Below are positions 1 to 11,751 of a DNA stretch of 64,000 nt, one piece after another. Every line of letters begins with the position of its first letter. Positions within the stretch are counted from its first letter, which is position 1. The DNA is from Trichosporon coremiiforme (taxonomy: Eukaryota > Basidiomycota > Tremellomycetes > Trichosporonales > Trichosporonaceae). The notes below the pieces were generated by a model. That model saw nothing but the letters and a program-made list of their open reading frames with translations. It was not told the origin of the DNA and ran no database searches. The translations under genes and the position numbers were made by a program. Location: assembly GCA_039545355.1 (NCBI GenBank), contig BCJJ01000004.1, positions 1,692,801 through 1,756,800 of the forward strand. The letters run 5' to 3'.

Positions 1-47
1 CCAGTCCATACCTCCACCTTCCTCGATCGAACCTCATTCTCGCCGCC

Positions 48-1424
48 ATGCTTCTGCGGCCACCAGCCCTCGTCCGGTCCTTTGGCGCCGCAACTTCTTC
101 TGCTCGTGCAGATCCCTCTCGACCGTACCGAACTGCCCGCCGCTTTCTTGCGACTACAACGACGCGCAAGCCGCTAACCGTCCTCGCGCTCGAGTCCTCA
201 GCCGATGACTCGTGCTGCGCCATCGTTGACTCGGAGCGCAAGATTCACGCCAACATAGTTCTGAAGCAGCACCACATCAACGCGACACAGGGCGGCATTA
301 ACCCTATCCGAGCACAGGAGGCGCATGAGCGTAACGTCCCTTTGGCGATTCGGCAAGCTCTGAAGACGGCGAACATGACGATCGGCGATATCGATGCGGT
401 GGCCTACACCAGAGGACCGGGGATGTACGGCTGCCTGTGCATCAGCGCTTCGGCGGCTAGGGGCATTGCGGCGGCGAACGACAAGCCGCTAGTCGGAGTG
501 CACCACATGCAGGCGCACGCTCTCACGCCGCTGCTGACGGAGGAGCAGCCTCCAGAGTTCCCCTTCCTCGTCCTCCTCGTCAGCGGGGGACACACGCAGC
601 TCGTGCGTGCCGATTCGATGCACAAGTTCAAGATCGTGCTCAGTACACTGGACAACAGTATCGGGTAAGCTAGTCCTCCTCCGATTATCAAGCTAATGCC
701 AGCGACGCCACGGACAAGATCGGTCGCGCACTTAAACTCCCTGACGGCGACCGCGGATTAGGCGCAGCACTGGAGGTGATGGCGGCGAAACCTCCGCTAC
801 CCCCGTTCGACGAGAACCCAGTTCCACCAATGCCCCTCCCGATGCAGCGCCAGAAGGACACGCTTGCGTTCTCGTTCGCGGGAGTCCTGTCTGCTGTTGA
901 GAGGAAGATCGCCGAACTCGGGGACCCGGCAGTGTACGACGAGGCGCGGGCGAGGGAACTCTCCCGCGTCTGGCAGGAACTCGCATTTGGACACCTCGGA
1001 AACATGATCGGCCGGTATCTCGACTCGGACGTTGCGAAAGCGGACGGCGATCCCGTCAAGGGTCTCGTCATCAGCGGTGGCGTGGGTAGTAATTTGCACT
1101 TGAGGAGGACGTGAGTTGACCTGAGCGCGGCGAGTGGCCGCTGTCGAGCGTTGGGACAGCATGAGTAGGACCTTCAGACCAAGCTGACAGAACAGACTCG
1201 CAGACCTCCTCGCCCCCCGCGGCATACAGGTCGCCTACCCCCCCGTGTCGCTCTGCACCGACAACGCTGCAATGATTGCATGGACAGCAATCTTGCGTCT
1301 CCAGAACGGACTGAAGGGGGAGGAACCGACACTCGACATTCGACGGAGGTGGTCCCTTGAAGACCTGTACGATGACGTGCCTCCTGAGGCGTACGAGTTG
1401 GCGGAGACGGCCGAGAAGAAGTAG
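48..1424 (+). CDS. QRI7: Mitochondrial tRNA N6-threonylcarbamoyladenosine synthase (Qri7/OSGEPL1)
   Basis: This enzyme transfers the threonylcarbamoyl group onto A37 of ANN-decoding tRNAs in mitochondria. Three exons (48-664, 703-1110, 1196-1424) give 417 aa; both introns have GT..AG ends and restore frame. Seen: an Arg/Ser-rich N-terminus without acidic residues (presequence-like), the metal-binding HHMQAH motif at residues 152-157, VSGGHTQL, the exon-1/2 junction reading DNSIGDATDKIGRA, GLVISGGVGSN, and LCTDNAAMIAW near the C-terminus. All are hallmarks of the Kae1/Qri7/TsaD ASKHA-fold family. The presequence and length favour Qri7 over cytosolic Kae1. It lies tail-to-tail with the glutamate dehydrogenase gene. 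Confidence 0.95.
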
Positions 1425-2341
1425 ATCTGGGCATTACCACAGACACATAGCACTCCTCACTTTGCATTTACTCATCTCATGCATTCACATCACGCAAGCG
1501 GCGATGGGCTTAGCCAGCACATTCAGGAGGCTAGACTTCACCTAGTGCCGCTCAACACTCACTGGTTCCCTCTAGGATCCGAGAAGAGGCTTCCGATGCG
1601 GGCTCGATCCCCCTGAACGGGCTGCGATGAGGGCCTGATCGTAGGTCTGTGGTGAGCTCAAAGCCTTGCAGAAACAGCCTGCACTGAAGCAGTGCAACGA
1701 GCTCAGAGTGGATAGTGAACATGTAAGATGGACCGTACATCGGCCCTGCATGGTCAATATCTGGTTCGGCGAGGACAGGGAAGACAACCGAGCGACAAGA
1801 AGAAGAGGGAAGACCACCGAAGCTGGGTGGGGTGACGGAGGTCGGAAAGAACGCGGGAGCGATAGCCCAGTTGCGGTTCGCTTGGTTCGGGTTTCCTGGC
1901 TCTCTGTCTCGATCACACGTTGTTATGCTTGCTTGCAGTACTGCTGTGTCAGTCCAAAACTGGGAGCTTGCTTTGTGTCGAAAGGAACAGGAACGCGGGG
2001 CCGAAACTGGAGGCGTTGTGCTTGGGCCGATGTGATCTGCAGGTCTGTGCACCGACGAGTCGGCCAAGTTTTTTCACCCTCCCTCCGTCAACTCCTTCGT
2101 TAGTCTTCCTCAGAAACTTTGATGAAGCGACAGCAGATGTTCCCGGAGAATGCCAATACATACACAAGTGGTCTAATGCTATCCGGCCCATATGCGACAT
2201 AGATATACCTAAAATTGAGTTTTTGTCGAGGGGAGTGGTATCCCGCCGCTATAGCGCGGGGTCCCAGTGACGGTGGAGCTGTGCCGTGGAGTTCAGCCGG
2301 AGCCTACGCTCGCGACGTCCTCAACTGCGGCAACGAGTAGC
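1425..2341. other. Intergenic, tail-to-tail (QRI7 / GDH)
   Basis: This stretch holds the 3' regions of two convergent genes. Only short overlapping ORFs on both strands are present, with no recognisable protein motif or RNA gene. Confidence 0.6.
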
Positions 2342-3880
2342 TTACCACCAGTCACCCTGCTGCTTCATAGCGCGAGCAGTCTTCTCGAAGCCGGCAATGT
2401 TGGCACCAGCGACGAGCGAGGGGACGGCCGAGTCCTTAACGTAGGTCTTACCGGTCTCACGGCAGTTGGTGTAGCAGTTGACCATGATGTCCTTGAGCTT
2501 GGCGTCGACCTCCTCAGCGGCCCACTTGAGACGCTGCGAGTTCTGGCCCATCTCGAGACCAGAGACGGCGACACCACCACAGTTGGCGGCCTTACCGGGG
2601 GCGTACCAACAGACACCCTCGGTGTTGGCGGCGTCCTGGATCTTGGTACGGGTAGCCTCGAAAACGTCGATAGCCTCCTGGGTGCAGCCCATGTTGGAGC
2701 CCTCAGCGACGTAGCGGACACCGGCCTTGACAAGACCCTCGGCCTCCTCCTCGGAAACCTCGTTCTGGGTAGCACAGGGGAGGGCGACGTCGGCAGACTC
2801 GAAGAGGGTCCAGGGGCGCTTGCCCTCGTGCCACTCGAAGCGACCAGAGTGGTCAAACTCGGTAAGAGCCTGGCGCTTAAGCTTGACGTCGGCAATGGCG
2901 GCGATGTCGTCGACGGTGAAGCCCTGGCCGTCCTTGGAGATGAGCGAACCAGTGGAGTCGGAGAAGGAGATGACGGTACCGCCGAGCTCAAGGACCTTGA
3001 GGGCAGCGAACTGGGCGACGTTACCGGAGCCCGAGATGATGACGCGCTTGCCGTTCCAGTCGGTGTTGTCGAGGTCGCGGAGCATCTCGGTCACGTAGTA
3101 AATGAGACCGTAACCGGTAGCCTCGGGACGGATGTGCGAACCTCCCCAGTCGTCACCCTTGCCGGTAAGGATACCAGCGAACTCGTTGCGGTAGCGCTTG
3201 TAGGCACCGAACATGTAACCAATCTCGCGGGCACCGGTACCGATGTCACCGGCGGGAATGTCGGTGTCGGCACCGATGTGGCGAGACAGCTCGAGCATGA
3301 AGGCGTAACAGAAGCGGCGGATCTCGGCGTCCGACTTGCCCTTGGGGTTGAAGTCGGAACCACCCTTACCACCACCCATGGAGAGGCCGGTAAGGGCGTT
3401 CTTGAAGATCTGCTCGAAACCGAGGAACTTCAGGACCGAGAGGTTGACGGTGGGGTGGAGACGGAGACCGCCCTTGTAGGGGCCGAGAGCAGAGTTGAAC
3501 TGGACACGGTAGCCGCGGTTGACAGCGACGGAACCGTCATCGCGCTCCCAGGTGACACGGAACTGAATAACACGCTCGGGGATCTGGACGATCTCGAGGG
3601 CCTTGCGGTACTCGGGGTGGGCGGCAAGGAAGGGCTCGATGGTGGTGGTGATCTCCTGGACGGCCTGAGGAATGATTAGCGACTATTCACTGTGGGGCGA
3701 GATTGCGGGGTCGGCGTTTTAAAGAGAGGAGGGGCTTTGCTAAGCCAGCTCCTCTCTTCATTTTGCTGCGGTGGGAAAGTGGAGTCGTGTATTGGTGGTG
3801 GGGGGGAAGAGTCGACTACTCACCTGCTCGAACTCAGGCTCGATGGCGGGGTTGGTGGGGACGGTAGCAGGGGCAGCCAT
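2342..3880 (-). CDS. GDH1: NADP-specific glutamate dehydrogenase
   Basis: The enzyme reductively aminates 2-oxoglutarate to glutamate with NADPH and is the main ammonium-assimilation enzyme in the fungal cytosol. Exon 1 (3880-3824) encodes [20 protein letters not shown] 159-nt intron follows, and exon 2 (3664-2342) runs to the stop; total 459 aa, normal for the hexameric NADP-GDH family. Seen: the substrate-site GGGKGGSDF with Lys119, the FNPKGKS Lys127, the Rossmann motif [10 protein letters not shown], and EGSNMGCT. The ATG is the first in frame and follows a TATA-like element at 3961-3967. A 470-aa ORF on the opposite strand is a codon-bias shadow. Confidence 0.97.
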
Positions 3881-3960
3881 GATGAGTGTAGTAGGGCTGG
3901 AGGTCTAGACTCAGAGTGATGAAGAAGGAAAAGAGAGGGGAGGGCGGAGGAAGGTGGGTA

Positions 3961-3967
3961 CTTATAG
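3961..3967 (-). promoter_or_regulatory. TATA-like element of GDH1
   Basis: Read on the minus strand this is CTATAAG, about 80 nt upstream of the GDH start codon. Position and sequence fit a TATA box; this is inference only. Confidence 0.4.
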
Positions 3968-5575
3968 AGTGCGGGGGGGGTGAGGTGGCCGGGCTTGGGT
4001 TGGATATTGGAGCGAAGCGATCGGAGTCTGAGTGCCTATCTGGAGGAAGGGGCGCGTGAGGCCAGTGAGCGGTCGGCTACCCACGGCCCACGGCGAGCCT
4101 CCACGGCCCAGTGCAGCACCTCCTGGCGCAGTGCCTGCGCTGTGCATCGCAAGTGGCCAGCCAGCGGCCGGCTCAGCCATGGCAGCCAACCGGACCAGCG
4201 AGCGGCCATAGGGCTGGCCGTACTGGCTGGTGCAGGCTGTGCCCAGTGACGAGACTTTTTCCGTGCCGTCGGCCATGTGCGGGCCAGCGCGGTGACGATT
4301 TCTATTTGTCCGACCACAGTGCCAGTCTTCTTATCTCTGGCCCCTTTGGGCCAATCAGCGCACAAAAGCAACCGGTATTTCCCGTGTCACTTTTATCCAG
4401 CCAATGGCATCGCGGAGCCCGCTAACGCGGTCAGCTAATGCGGGGCCTAAGATTAATCGGTGCGCATGCAGCCCACTCAGACATCGACACTGTGCCAGAG
4501 ACCTCCAGTCGGATCGAAGCGGACTTTCGCCGACAACCACCATATGCACCGTAGCCCTGTTGCTTGCACCAAGGACTCGGACAGGCCGCACGGATGAGCG
4601 GCACCTGCGTATCTGCGTCAACGTCCATGCACGCGCATACGTCGCGTGCCCTGGACTGCCTTGCTACCTCCACTCTGGTTCCCAGGTTATGCATGCTGGT
4701 CTAGGTGTGTAGAGTGCAAGAGGAAAAAACTGGCGCAGCAGAATGAGATCTGGATCAGATCCAGAAAGAAAACGGCCCATTTCGGCGTACGTTGCACGGT
4801 CCGTACGCCGTACGGTCCTAAGTAGGGCCGCAGTTAGCCGATGATTTCGCGGTGACGATGATTTGGAATTCAGCCTAGCTTCACTTTAGCTCCACTTTGG
4901 TGCCGACTGAGTCGATCACCCGTTCTCCAGTTCGCCGCGGTGTGGCGGTTCGTGGCACCAGCTCACTTGCTGGCCGTACAGAGGTCGCTCGGCCCCGCGC
5001 TCGGCGCCTTCGCCGCTCTCTACTGGGCGTTGAGGCGTCCCTCCATGCCCGTACGGGGGTGCGATGTGCATTGGTGAGCCAGTGCGCCGCGCGCGCCACC
5101 AACTAACCGGGCCCTAGGGCAGATAGGCTCACACGACCCGGTTCGTCGCTCTATGGATGGGAAGTGCGAGCAACAGTGCCGGCTGGCTCTCTGCATACGG
5201 GTCAACCGAACCCAGAACGCCGAGTAAGCCTCGTGTCTGGCAGCCTCAGGGCGGACCAGTCACGAGCTCACTTTTTTTAACCGGGTCATCAGCCATGAGT
5301 AGCCGATCAAATCGCACCCATCTGCTGTCAGCGGCCTGTTCGGAATAGCTTCGGGTGTAACAAGTGTAGGGCTCGCGCACCATACGCAGAGTTTACACGG
5401 AGCTGTACCTACGTACCTCCTGTTCCTTGAACCATGGTGTGGTCTCCCCTGGCCAATAGCATCAATTTGCTGCATCTAAGCATAGACCCAAGCAGCTGAA
5501 ACGGCTTCTTCGCTGTCTCTGCACATCAATGCGGGGTGCGGGAGTGGGCGCTCTGGGAATCGAGCACGAGGATCC

Positions 5576-5600
5576 GGGGGGGGGGGGGGGGGGGGGGGGG
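5576..5600 (+). repeat. Homopolymer G(25) tract
   Basis: An uninterrupted run of 25 G (C on the other strand) inside intergenic DNA. The true length is uncertain because such tracts slip in replication and in sequencing. Confidence 0.95.
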
Positions 5601-6983
5601 TGCGGGGTTGTGGTTGGGGCGCCTTACTCCCAACGCTAGCAACGCTCGCATCGCTTGATCGCTTCCAAGCATCGCATGCATCCTCGTCTCGAGGAACAAA
5701 GGCACAGGCAGAGATAAGAAGCACACTCCCTTGAGGCCCCGCTCGTGTGCCGTTGCCCCGACGCAGCTCCGACGTCTGGCTGAACCATACGTCGTTGGTT
5801 ATAGTGCACCAGCCAGTGAAAACGCTGCCCTCTTGCCCAGGACCAGTGACGTGGTTGGACGCAGCGTACGCAGCAGAGCGCTGATCCGCGTGCACACGCC
5901 GGGTGGATGATAGGAGATCAGCGGACCTCGCTTGGATCGCTGGCCAATGGAATGCAGGATCGGACAGGCCCGACCGGCCCCGCACTCCGCTCTGTCCGCT
6001 TGCCCATCCCTCCACCCACCCATACACCCACCCGTCAGCGGGAGTGAGCTTGGCCTCCACCGGTCAAGTCCACAGGTCCACCAGGCCCGCGTGCCAGTGG
6101 CGACGCTTGATCATATCTCGCCCATCATACGGCGGGTGCCTGCGCACAAGCTCAGATCTGGGGCAAGACTTGGGGGAGCATTCCCACCCCGCAATTCGCT
6201 GCTGCAGAGCCATGCAGAGGACACAGCGGCAGCGCGGGAGTCCCATTGGTGCCCCCTTCTTGCCCCTCCTTCCCTTCCTTCCCCACCCGCGGTGAGAGAG
6301 AGATAAGGCATGAATCGATGCCAGAACGTGCCGGCACACGGTACACAACACGGCAGAAACGGCAGGTTTCGGCCCGGACTGGACCTGGGCGTCTGCCGCT
6401 GTACCTCTTGTCTTTCGGGCCTGATCTGCGCCCCCACATCAACAGTAAACCCGAGAACAAAAACCTATCACACTAAGCCTATCGTGGCATGTGCGTGGAG
6501 TTGAACGCCTCGTATTGAATCAACGGCGAAACGTCGCGGAAGCCTCGGGTGAAGTCCGGAATGCACGGGATGTAAGCCTGACATCCGTCTGGACCGGTTT
6601 CTGAAGCTTCTCCAGCCCAGAAGTCTATGGCGAGCGATCAGCAATTTTATCAGTTTCATCGGGGATCCAGCTGCCACCGACTCCTGCTGACCTCCACCGC
6701 CAGCATCACCTCCACTCGCGGACTGCCTCCACTCTCTCATCACCACTACCCTGCCCTACCTGCGAGATCCACCCAAGAAATCTAAAACGGAAGCAAAGCC
6801 ACGCTGTCTCCCGACACATGGCATCAGCGTGAAGTCCACGCAGAAGGCACGCGCGTTCCCTCGGCTTCTGGAAATCGCCAGCCCAGAAATGTTGACGTCG
6901 GCACAGTCCACCCCTCCACAGTGCGGCTTCATCGCACAAGTGCTAAGTCGATACCCCCCACACCTCGACGACTGACCGACACG

Positions 6984-8176
6984 ATGGCGCGCTGCACGCA
7001 CAAAGGCTGCGGGAAGGAGTACGACCCCGCGTCGAACCCCGACGGCGACTGCTCGTACCACCCCGGCGGACCCGTGTTCCACGAAGGACTCAAGTCATGG
7101 TCGTGCTGCAACGAGAAGAACAAGCCCGTCATGGAGTTCGACCAGTTCATTGCTATTCCTGTACGTATGATTCAGGGCAGCTTGAAGTTCGTTGCGAGCT
7201 GACACACAGGGATGCGCGAAGGGAAAGCATACCGACGAGGTGCCCAAGGCTGCTCCGGCACCTAAGGCGGAGGTCGAGGCGCCGACGGAGAAGAAGGGCG
7301 GCGTAGAGACGTACGGCTCTGCACCGGCGACCGCCCCCGCTTCGGGAACTGGGACGCCTGCGCCGGAAGAGCCAGCGAATCAGACCCCCGCCGTGCCAAC
7401 AGTCGCGACGCAGAAGCAGCCCGAGCCCGAGCCGCAGGTCGAGGAGGAGGACGACCCGGATATCCCCGTGCCTGAGGGCGCGCACTGCAAGCACCTCGGC
7501 TGCAATGCTGTGTGGAAGGGAGAGGACATCTCGAGGGGAGACGGACCCGAGGCGGTGTGCACCTACCACCCGCAGAAGGTGAGTTCTGCCGCACGAGTGG
7601 CACCTAGGTCGTGTGCCCCAAGCTGACATGCAGCCGATCTTCCACGAGGGCTCCAAGGGCTACCTCTGCTGCAAGCGTCGTGTGCTCGAGTTTGACGACT
7701 TCCTCAAGATCCCCGGCTGCACGAAGGGGAAGCACCTGTTCGTCGGCCCGAAGCCTTCGGGCAAGGAGGAGCTCGTGGAGGCGAGGGTGGACCACTACCA
7801 GACTCCGACCGAGGTCTATGTCTCAGTATACGCCAAGGGCGTGGACAAGGCCACGTCCAAGGTCAGCTTCGGGCCCCAGTCGATCGACCTCGACCTGCAC
7901 CTCCCCGGCAACAAGCGTGTTAAGAGGACGCTGACGCTGTACGGACCCATTGTACCAGAGAAGTGCAGCTATCGGATCCTCGGCACCAAGGTCGACATCG
8001 AGCTCACCAAGCCCCAGCCGGCTAGCTGGCCGCTGCTCGAGCTCCCGCCTCCGGGCACCGAGCTGCCGCCCGGATACGCGATCACGTTCGGCGTCAGCGG
8101 CAGGACGGGCACGGTCGGAGGAAAGGAGATCGTGCTCTCCGCCGAGGAGCAGGCGAAGCACGCTGCGAAGAATTAG
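6984..8176 (+). CDS. CHORD and CS domain co-chaperone (CHORDC1/RAR1 family)
   Basis: A zinc-binding HSP90 co-chaperone type protein. Exons 6984-7160, 7210-7578 and 7634-8176 give 362 aa. Seen: CHORD I at residues 4-65 (CTHKGC, CSYHPG, FHEGLKSWSCC, ending GCAKGKH across the first splice junction); an Ala/Pro/Glu-rich linker; CHORD II at about residues 152-216 (CKHLGC, CTYHPQ, FHEGSKGYLCC, ending GCTKGKH); then a CS/p23-like domain from about 234 to 320 (YVSVYAKGV, LHLPG, VDIELTK). Two CHORDs plus CS is the animal/fungal architecture; plant RAR1 lacks CS. The start is the first ATG in frame. It is convergent with the nitroreductase gene, about 260 nt apart. Confidence 0.93.
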
Positions 8177-8438
8177 ATGTCTTCGATCTGGCGGTAGTAG
8201 GGGATCAGAAGCATAGCCAAATACCACTGTAGAGTGTAGAATGCATCAGCATCAGCGCCAAGGAACGCGGCACACGTCGGTACCGCTCGTGTCTTGTGTT
8301 TGAGCCATCAGGGCGACGATGGTGCGGAATGAGACGGGTCGCGGTATGGGGGTGTGTCACCACGCAATCAGCCGCGATAAGATCATGAACATGGTGATAT
8401 CATCAGATTATGTCTATACAAAAGTGTCTATGCTAAAT

Positions 8439-9170
8439 CTACTGGACAATCTTGACGCGGTCCTCGAGAGGGAGGAAGGTCTTGGGGCGGGCGGGGTTTC
8501 CGGGCTCGCCCGAGGGGACACCGAAGGGCATCTGGGCGGTGGGGATCCAAGCCTTGGGGACGCCGAGGAAGGAGTTGATCGACTCGTGGTTCTGCGGGGT
8601 GTACTGGCCGTAGTGCTGGAGGTTGGCACCCATGCCGTCGGCGGCGAGGCCGGCCCAGACAATGAACTGGACCATGCCCGAGGTGTTGGCGCTCCACGCG
8701 GGCATGGTGGCCTTGACCATAGGGACCTTCTGGACGAAGGCGTCGATGGCGTCCTGGTCCTCGAAGAAGCAGACGGTGCCGTAGGCGCCCTCAAAGCCGT
8801 CAAACTTGCCGCGGTACATGGCCTCCTCCTCGGGGGTCTGGATGTTGACCTTGTGCGAGTTCCAGATCTCCTGCCAGAGCTGCTGGTGCTTGGCACCGAG
8901 GACGAGGACGGCACGCGAGGTCTGCGAGTTGAACGACGAGGGGGCAAACTTGATCGCGTTCTCGACAAGCTCCTGGAGCTGCTTGTCCGAGAGACTAGAC
9001 TTGTTGGTCAGGTTGTAGTACGAGCGGCGGGCCTGTAACTCTGTCAGTCACTATTTCCTCGAATTTCCTTCGTGCTCGGGCCAGAGTAAGTTGTGTTCGG
9101 ACAACCAGCTCCTGCAGTGAGTACTCACCTCGACGGCGTTGAGGAACTCGGTGGCAGTGTTGGAAGCCAT
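8439..9170 (-). CDS. Nitroreductase-family protein, Frm2/Hbn1-like
   Basis: A small FMN-dependent nitroreductase-fold protein of the fungal Frm2/Hbn1 group, linked in yeast to oxidative stress and fatty-acid signalling. Exon 1 (9170-9129) encodes MASNTATEFLNAVE and exon 2 (9032-8439) the rest, 211 aa in all, typical for the family. Seen: RRSYYNL, the flavin-site stretch KFAPSSFNSQTSRAVLVLG, TVCFFEDQDAI, the central WSANTSGMVQF and the C-terminal GVPKAWIPTAQMPFG. The substrate cannot be read from sequence. A TATA-like TATAAA lies about 105 nt upstream (9273-9278, minus). Confidence 0.9.
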
Positions 9171-10576
9171 TGTGCGAACTTGTTGCTTTTGGGGTTGGAG
9201 AAGACGAGTGAGAGTGCGAAGGCGAAGCGTAGCTGTCATGTGCTGTCGTCAAGACCTCGCATCGTTGCAGTCTTTATACTCGAGCAGTCTGCCAGCATGT
9301 CGTGATACGTCACGGCAAAACCAACCAACGGCGCGCACGGAGGCCGAACCGGCGCGAGCGAGAGAGGGCGTCGATCGCACCCTCAGGGCAACGCACGTGG
9401 TACAGACCCTGAACTCGGCCCAAAATCCCCAGCGCTGAGTCAGACGTCCCAGGTCTTTGTTCAGCGCGCTCACTGGGCCGTCGGCCTTGCTTGGCATGAA
9501 GGTCCTCGGCGCAGCCGTGCCGCGGGCTGGTTGGTGCGTGGCATGGATCTGGGACGCTGGGACGGCGTCGGAAGCAACGCGCGCATGATCGATGCATGAG
9601 ACAGGCAGGGCGAGGCGCGTCGCGTCGCGTGAGCGGTATCACGAGCTGCAAACTTCCGACGGAGCTGAAATCTGGGTTTGTCAAGGTTGCCAGACCTGAG
9701 CAATCGATGAGCACTTTGAGATACCTTCTACCGCAAGCCCGACGGCGGTTCATTGTTGTCCCCAACTGATCATTGCTCACCTTTGACCATGACCGTCTCG
9801 GTGGCGGCGAATCAGTATGATAACTGACCGAGGACGAATGGACTGAAGCAGAGAATCGTATCCTTACAGATCAACTAAAGGACTGCTGACTGTGTTCCCC
9901 CCACGCCAAGCTTGGCAACGGTGTGATGAGCGCTCGAACGGCAGAGCCTCGGTCAGACGTTCGAGGAGGAGGGCGGCAGGGCATGCAAGTATCACTACAC
10001 TCGATCCCTACCATCCCCCATACTATCCCCCCGCGGTGACAATGCGCAACGCTAAGGCTCGAGCTTCAGTGGTGGCAAAGACGTCGCCTTCGATGGCCGT
10101 TTGGACGGTGGTGATCACCTGCAGGGGATATGCTACCGCGCGGCAGTTCCGACAGCGTCCTGAAGGAGTGACGAACATGAAAGCCATCCATCCCGATAAA
10201 GTACAGTTACAACGAACAGCCCAAGCCTGGGCAGGGTATGAGAGTGCTGGTATATGGTGTTGTTGCCCGCGATCAGCGCTGCGCACCCGATGGGGACGAG
10301 GTAGCAGTGCGTTAGGCGGTGCGGGCAGAAGATGAAACCCAAATTGTTCAGAAGCAATATGCCGAAGCGTGCGGAGCGTTGTCGCAGATGTATGTGCAGA
10401 TAAACCTTAGTCGGGCCGATGAGATGTCCCCGCTGAGCTTTATTCGACGTGCAAGCACGTCGAGTGCAAAGCTAGCGTGTGCCGAAGAGACGAGATCGCG
10501 TGAAGGTCGTGGAATGCCGATATCGAGTAGCGCTAGTAGCGCGAAGCGTTGATCAGGCGATAATCGATGGCCGGAG
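9171..10576. other. Intergenic region
   Basis: It contains the nitroreductase promoter at the left. The rest has short overlapping ORFs (up to 156 aa, Arg/Cys/Ser-rich), none with a recognisable domain or coherent splicing. Confidence 0.55.
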
Positions 10577-10906
10577 CTAAGTGCCGGCTGCAACACCGAG
10601 GAGCGCGACAGTCAGACCCAAAGCAAGTGCGAGCACCTGCGACTTCGTCCGTCGAGGAGACGCCGACGCCGTGCACACGAACACCTCGGTCTGGATGCAG
10701 TGCCGCCATTCGGCCTGCTTCGCTTCAGGCATGTAGCACTTGTTCTTCATGCAGTCGTACTTTCCGACCTGGGCGCAGCACTGCTGGAGCACCTCGGTCC
10801 GCGCACCGCCGGAGCAATACGCGCCGCCTTCTTTCGGCTCGTCGTACCGCAGCGATGTGGGGCACATCTTCGGGGCGCTCAAGCTGACGGAGGCGGAGGT
10901 GGACAT
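10577..10906 (-). CDS. Small Cys-rich protein with C-terminal membrane segment (hypothetical)
   Basis: A single-exon 109-aa ORF starting at an ATG. I do not recognise the family. Seen: a polar N-terminus, then about nine cysteines between residues 15 and 78, including CSGGARTEVLQQCC, CMKNKCYMPEA and CIQTEVFVC, then a basic SPRRTK and a C-terminal hydrophobic stretch (VLALALGLTVALLGVAAG). The layout suggests a tail-anchored membrane protein or a GPI-like anchor, but no signal peptide is visible at the N-terminus. Support for coding is the ordered Cys spacing and the single clean hydrophobic tail; there is no homology evidence. Confidence 0.55.
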   Translation of the reverse strand: MSTSASVSLSAPKMCPTSLRYDEPKEGGAYCSGGARTEVLQQCCAQVGKYDCMKNKCYMPEAKQAEWRHCIQTEVFVCTASASPRRTKSQVLALALGLTVALLGVAAGT

Positions 10907-11751
10907 CGTGACAGGTTGTTGTTGGAGAGAGGGGGGAGGCTCGGAGGTGGTGGAAGGGGTGAGGGAGGAGGCGCGGCGCGGTAGCGAGGAGGCAGGGGGG
11001 CAAAGAAGGCGGGGCGGCCGTAGCCAAAGGAGCGTGGGGAAGGAGCGTGGTTATCTCTATACAGTCGAAGATTGAGGTCAGTGTGTTGGCGAACTCGAGG
11101 GGATCGGTGCATTTGTTTTCTTGCTCGCTGCCCAAGATTGCCAAGGCACTCGGCCCGGCCGCAGCCCCATCGGGAGAAGGCAAGAGGTGGTCAGTGCACA
11201 GCTCAGATCTCCCTTACAAGTCGCTAGTCGCGCGCTGTGCAACTGCTCGGTCGACGCGAGCGCGCCGCGCGCCAGTACCGGAACGGAAGGCTTGGTGGGC
11301 GGTGAGGGTTGGCGAGGGAAGACGAGGGACGAGCTGGGGCCCCTGAGCTTCCATTCAGAAATTTGGTGATTCCCGGGATTCATTCAGGCGCACTTTGGCG
11401 GACGGCATGGCGCACGAGCAGCACAAGTACCCAGAGAGGGAGGCGAAATCCGGAGAAGGCGCGAAAGAGGGCTGGGCCTGGAACCGGGTGGCGTTGCAGG
11501 TTCCGATGCAGCCAGTTATTTCCGGCTGGGCAGTTCTGATGGAGCAGCTGTGGCAGACAAGCATGTATGGAGGTGTTGTCGATGACACCAACGTGCCACC
11601 GACAGGTGACGGTCTCGCAGCTCACAGTGTGCGCAGGCGAGGTGACTCAACCGCCGATCAGTCTGCCTCGTGACCTGGTGGGCCATGCACCTCCTCGAGA
11701 GCCATTGCCGATTAGCTGTCTTCCTTCAAAATAAACACTCACATCCACACA
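10907..11751. other. Divergent intergenic region upstream of MND1
   Basis: A pyrimidine/purine-biased stretch near 10920-11040 and short spurious ORFs. It probably holds the promoters of MND1 (+) and of the small Cys-rich protein (-). Confidence 0.5.

Larger units (their letters stand above)
3881..6983. other. Long divergent intergenic region (GDH1 / CHORD gene)
   Basis: About 3.1 kb without a gene I can support. ORFs up to 194 aa exist on both strands, but they overlap each other, are full of Arg/Pro/Ser/Cys, and show no domain or plausible splice structure. It holds the poly-G tract at 5576-5600 and GDH1 promoter elements at the left end. Confidence 0.55.

Noticed and set aside
2267..3679. 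470-aa plus-strand ORF opposite GDH1
   Set aside because: It is antisense to a clear NADP-GDH reading frame and is Leu/Val/Gly-rich as expected from reading the GC-biased codons backward; no domain.
5476..6060. 194-aa minus ORF spanning the poly-G tract
   Set aside because: The poly-G tract is read as poly-Pro. There is no domain, no splice context, and several overlapping ORFs.
9892..10335. 147-aa plus ORF in intergenic DNA
   Set aside because: Arg/Ser/Cys-rich composition typical of noncoding GC-rich DNA; no homolog recognised.
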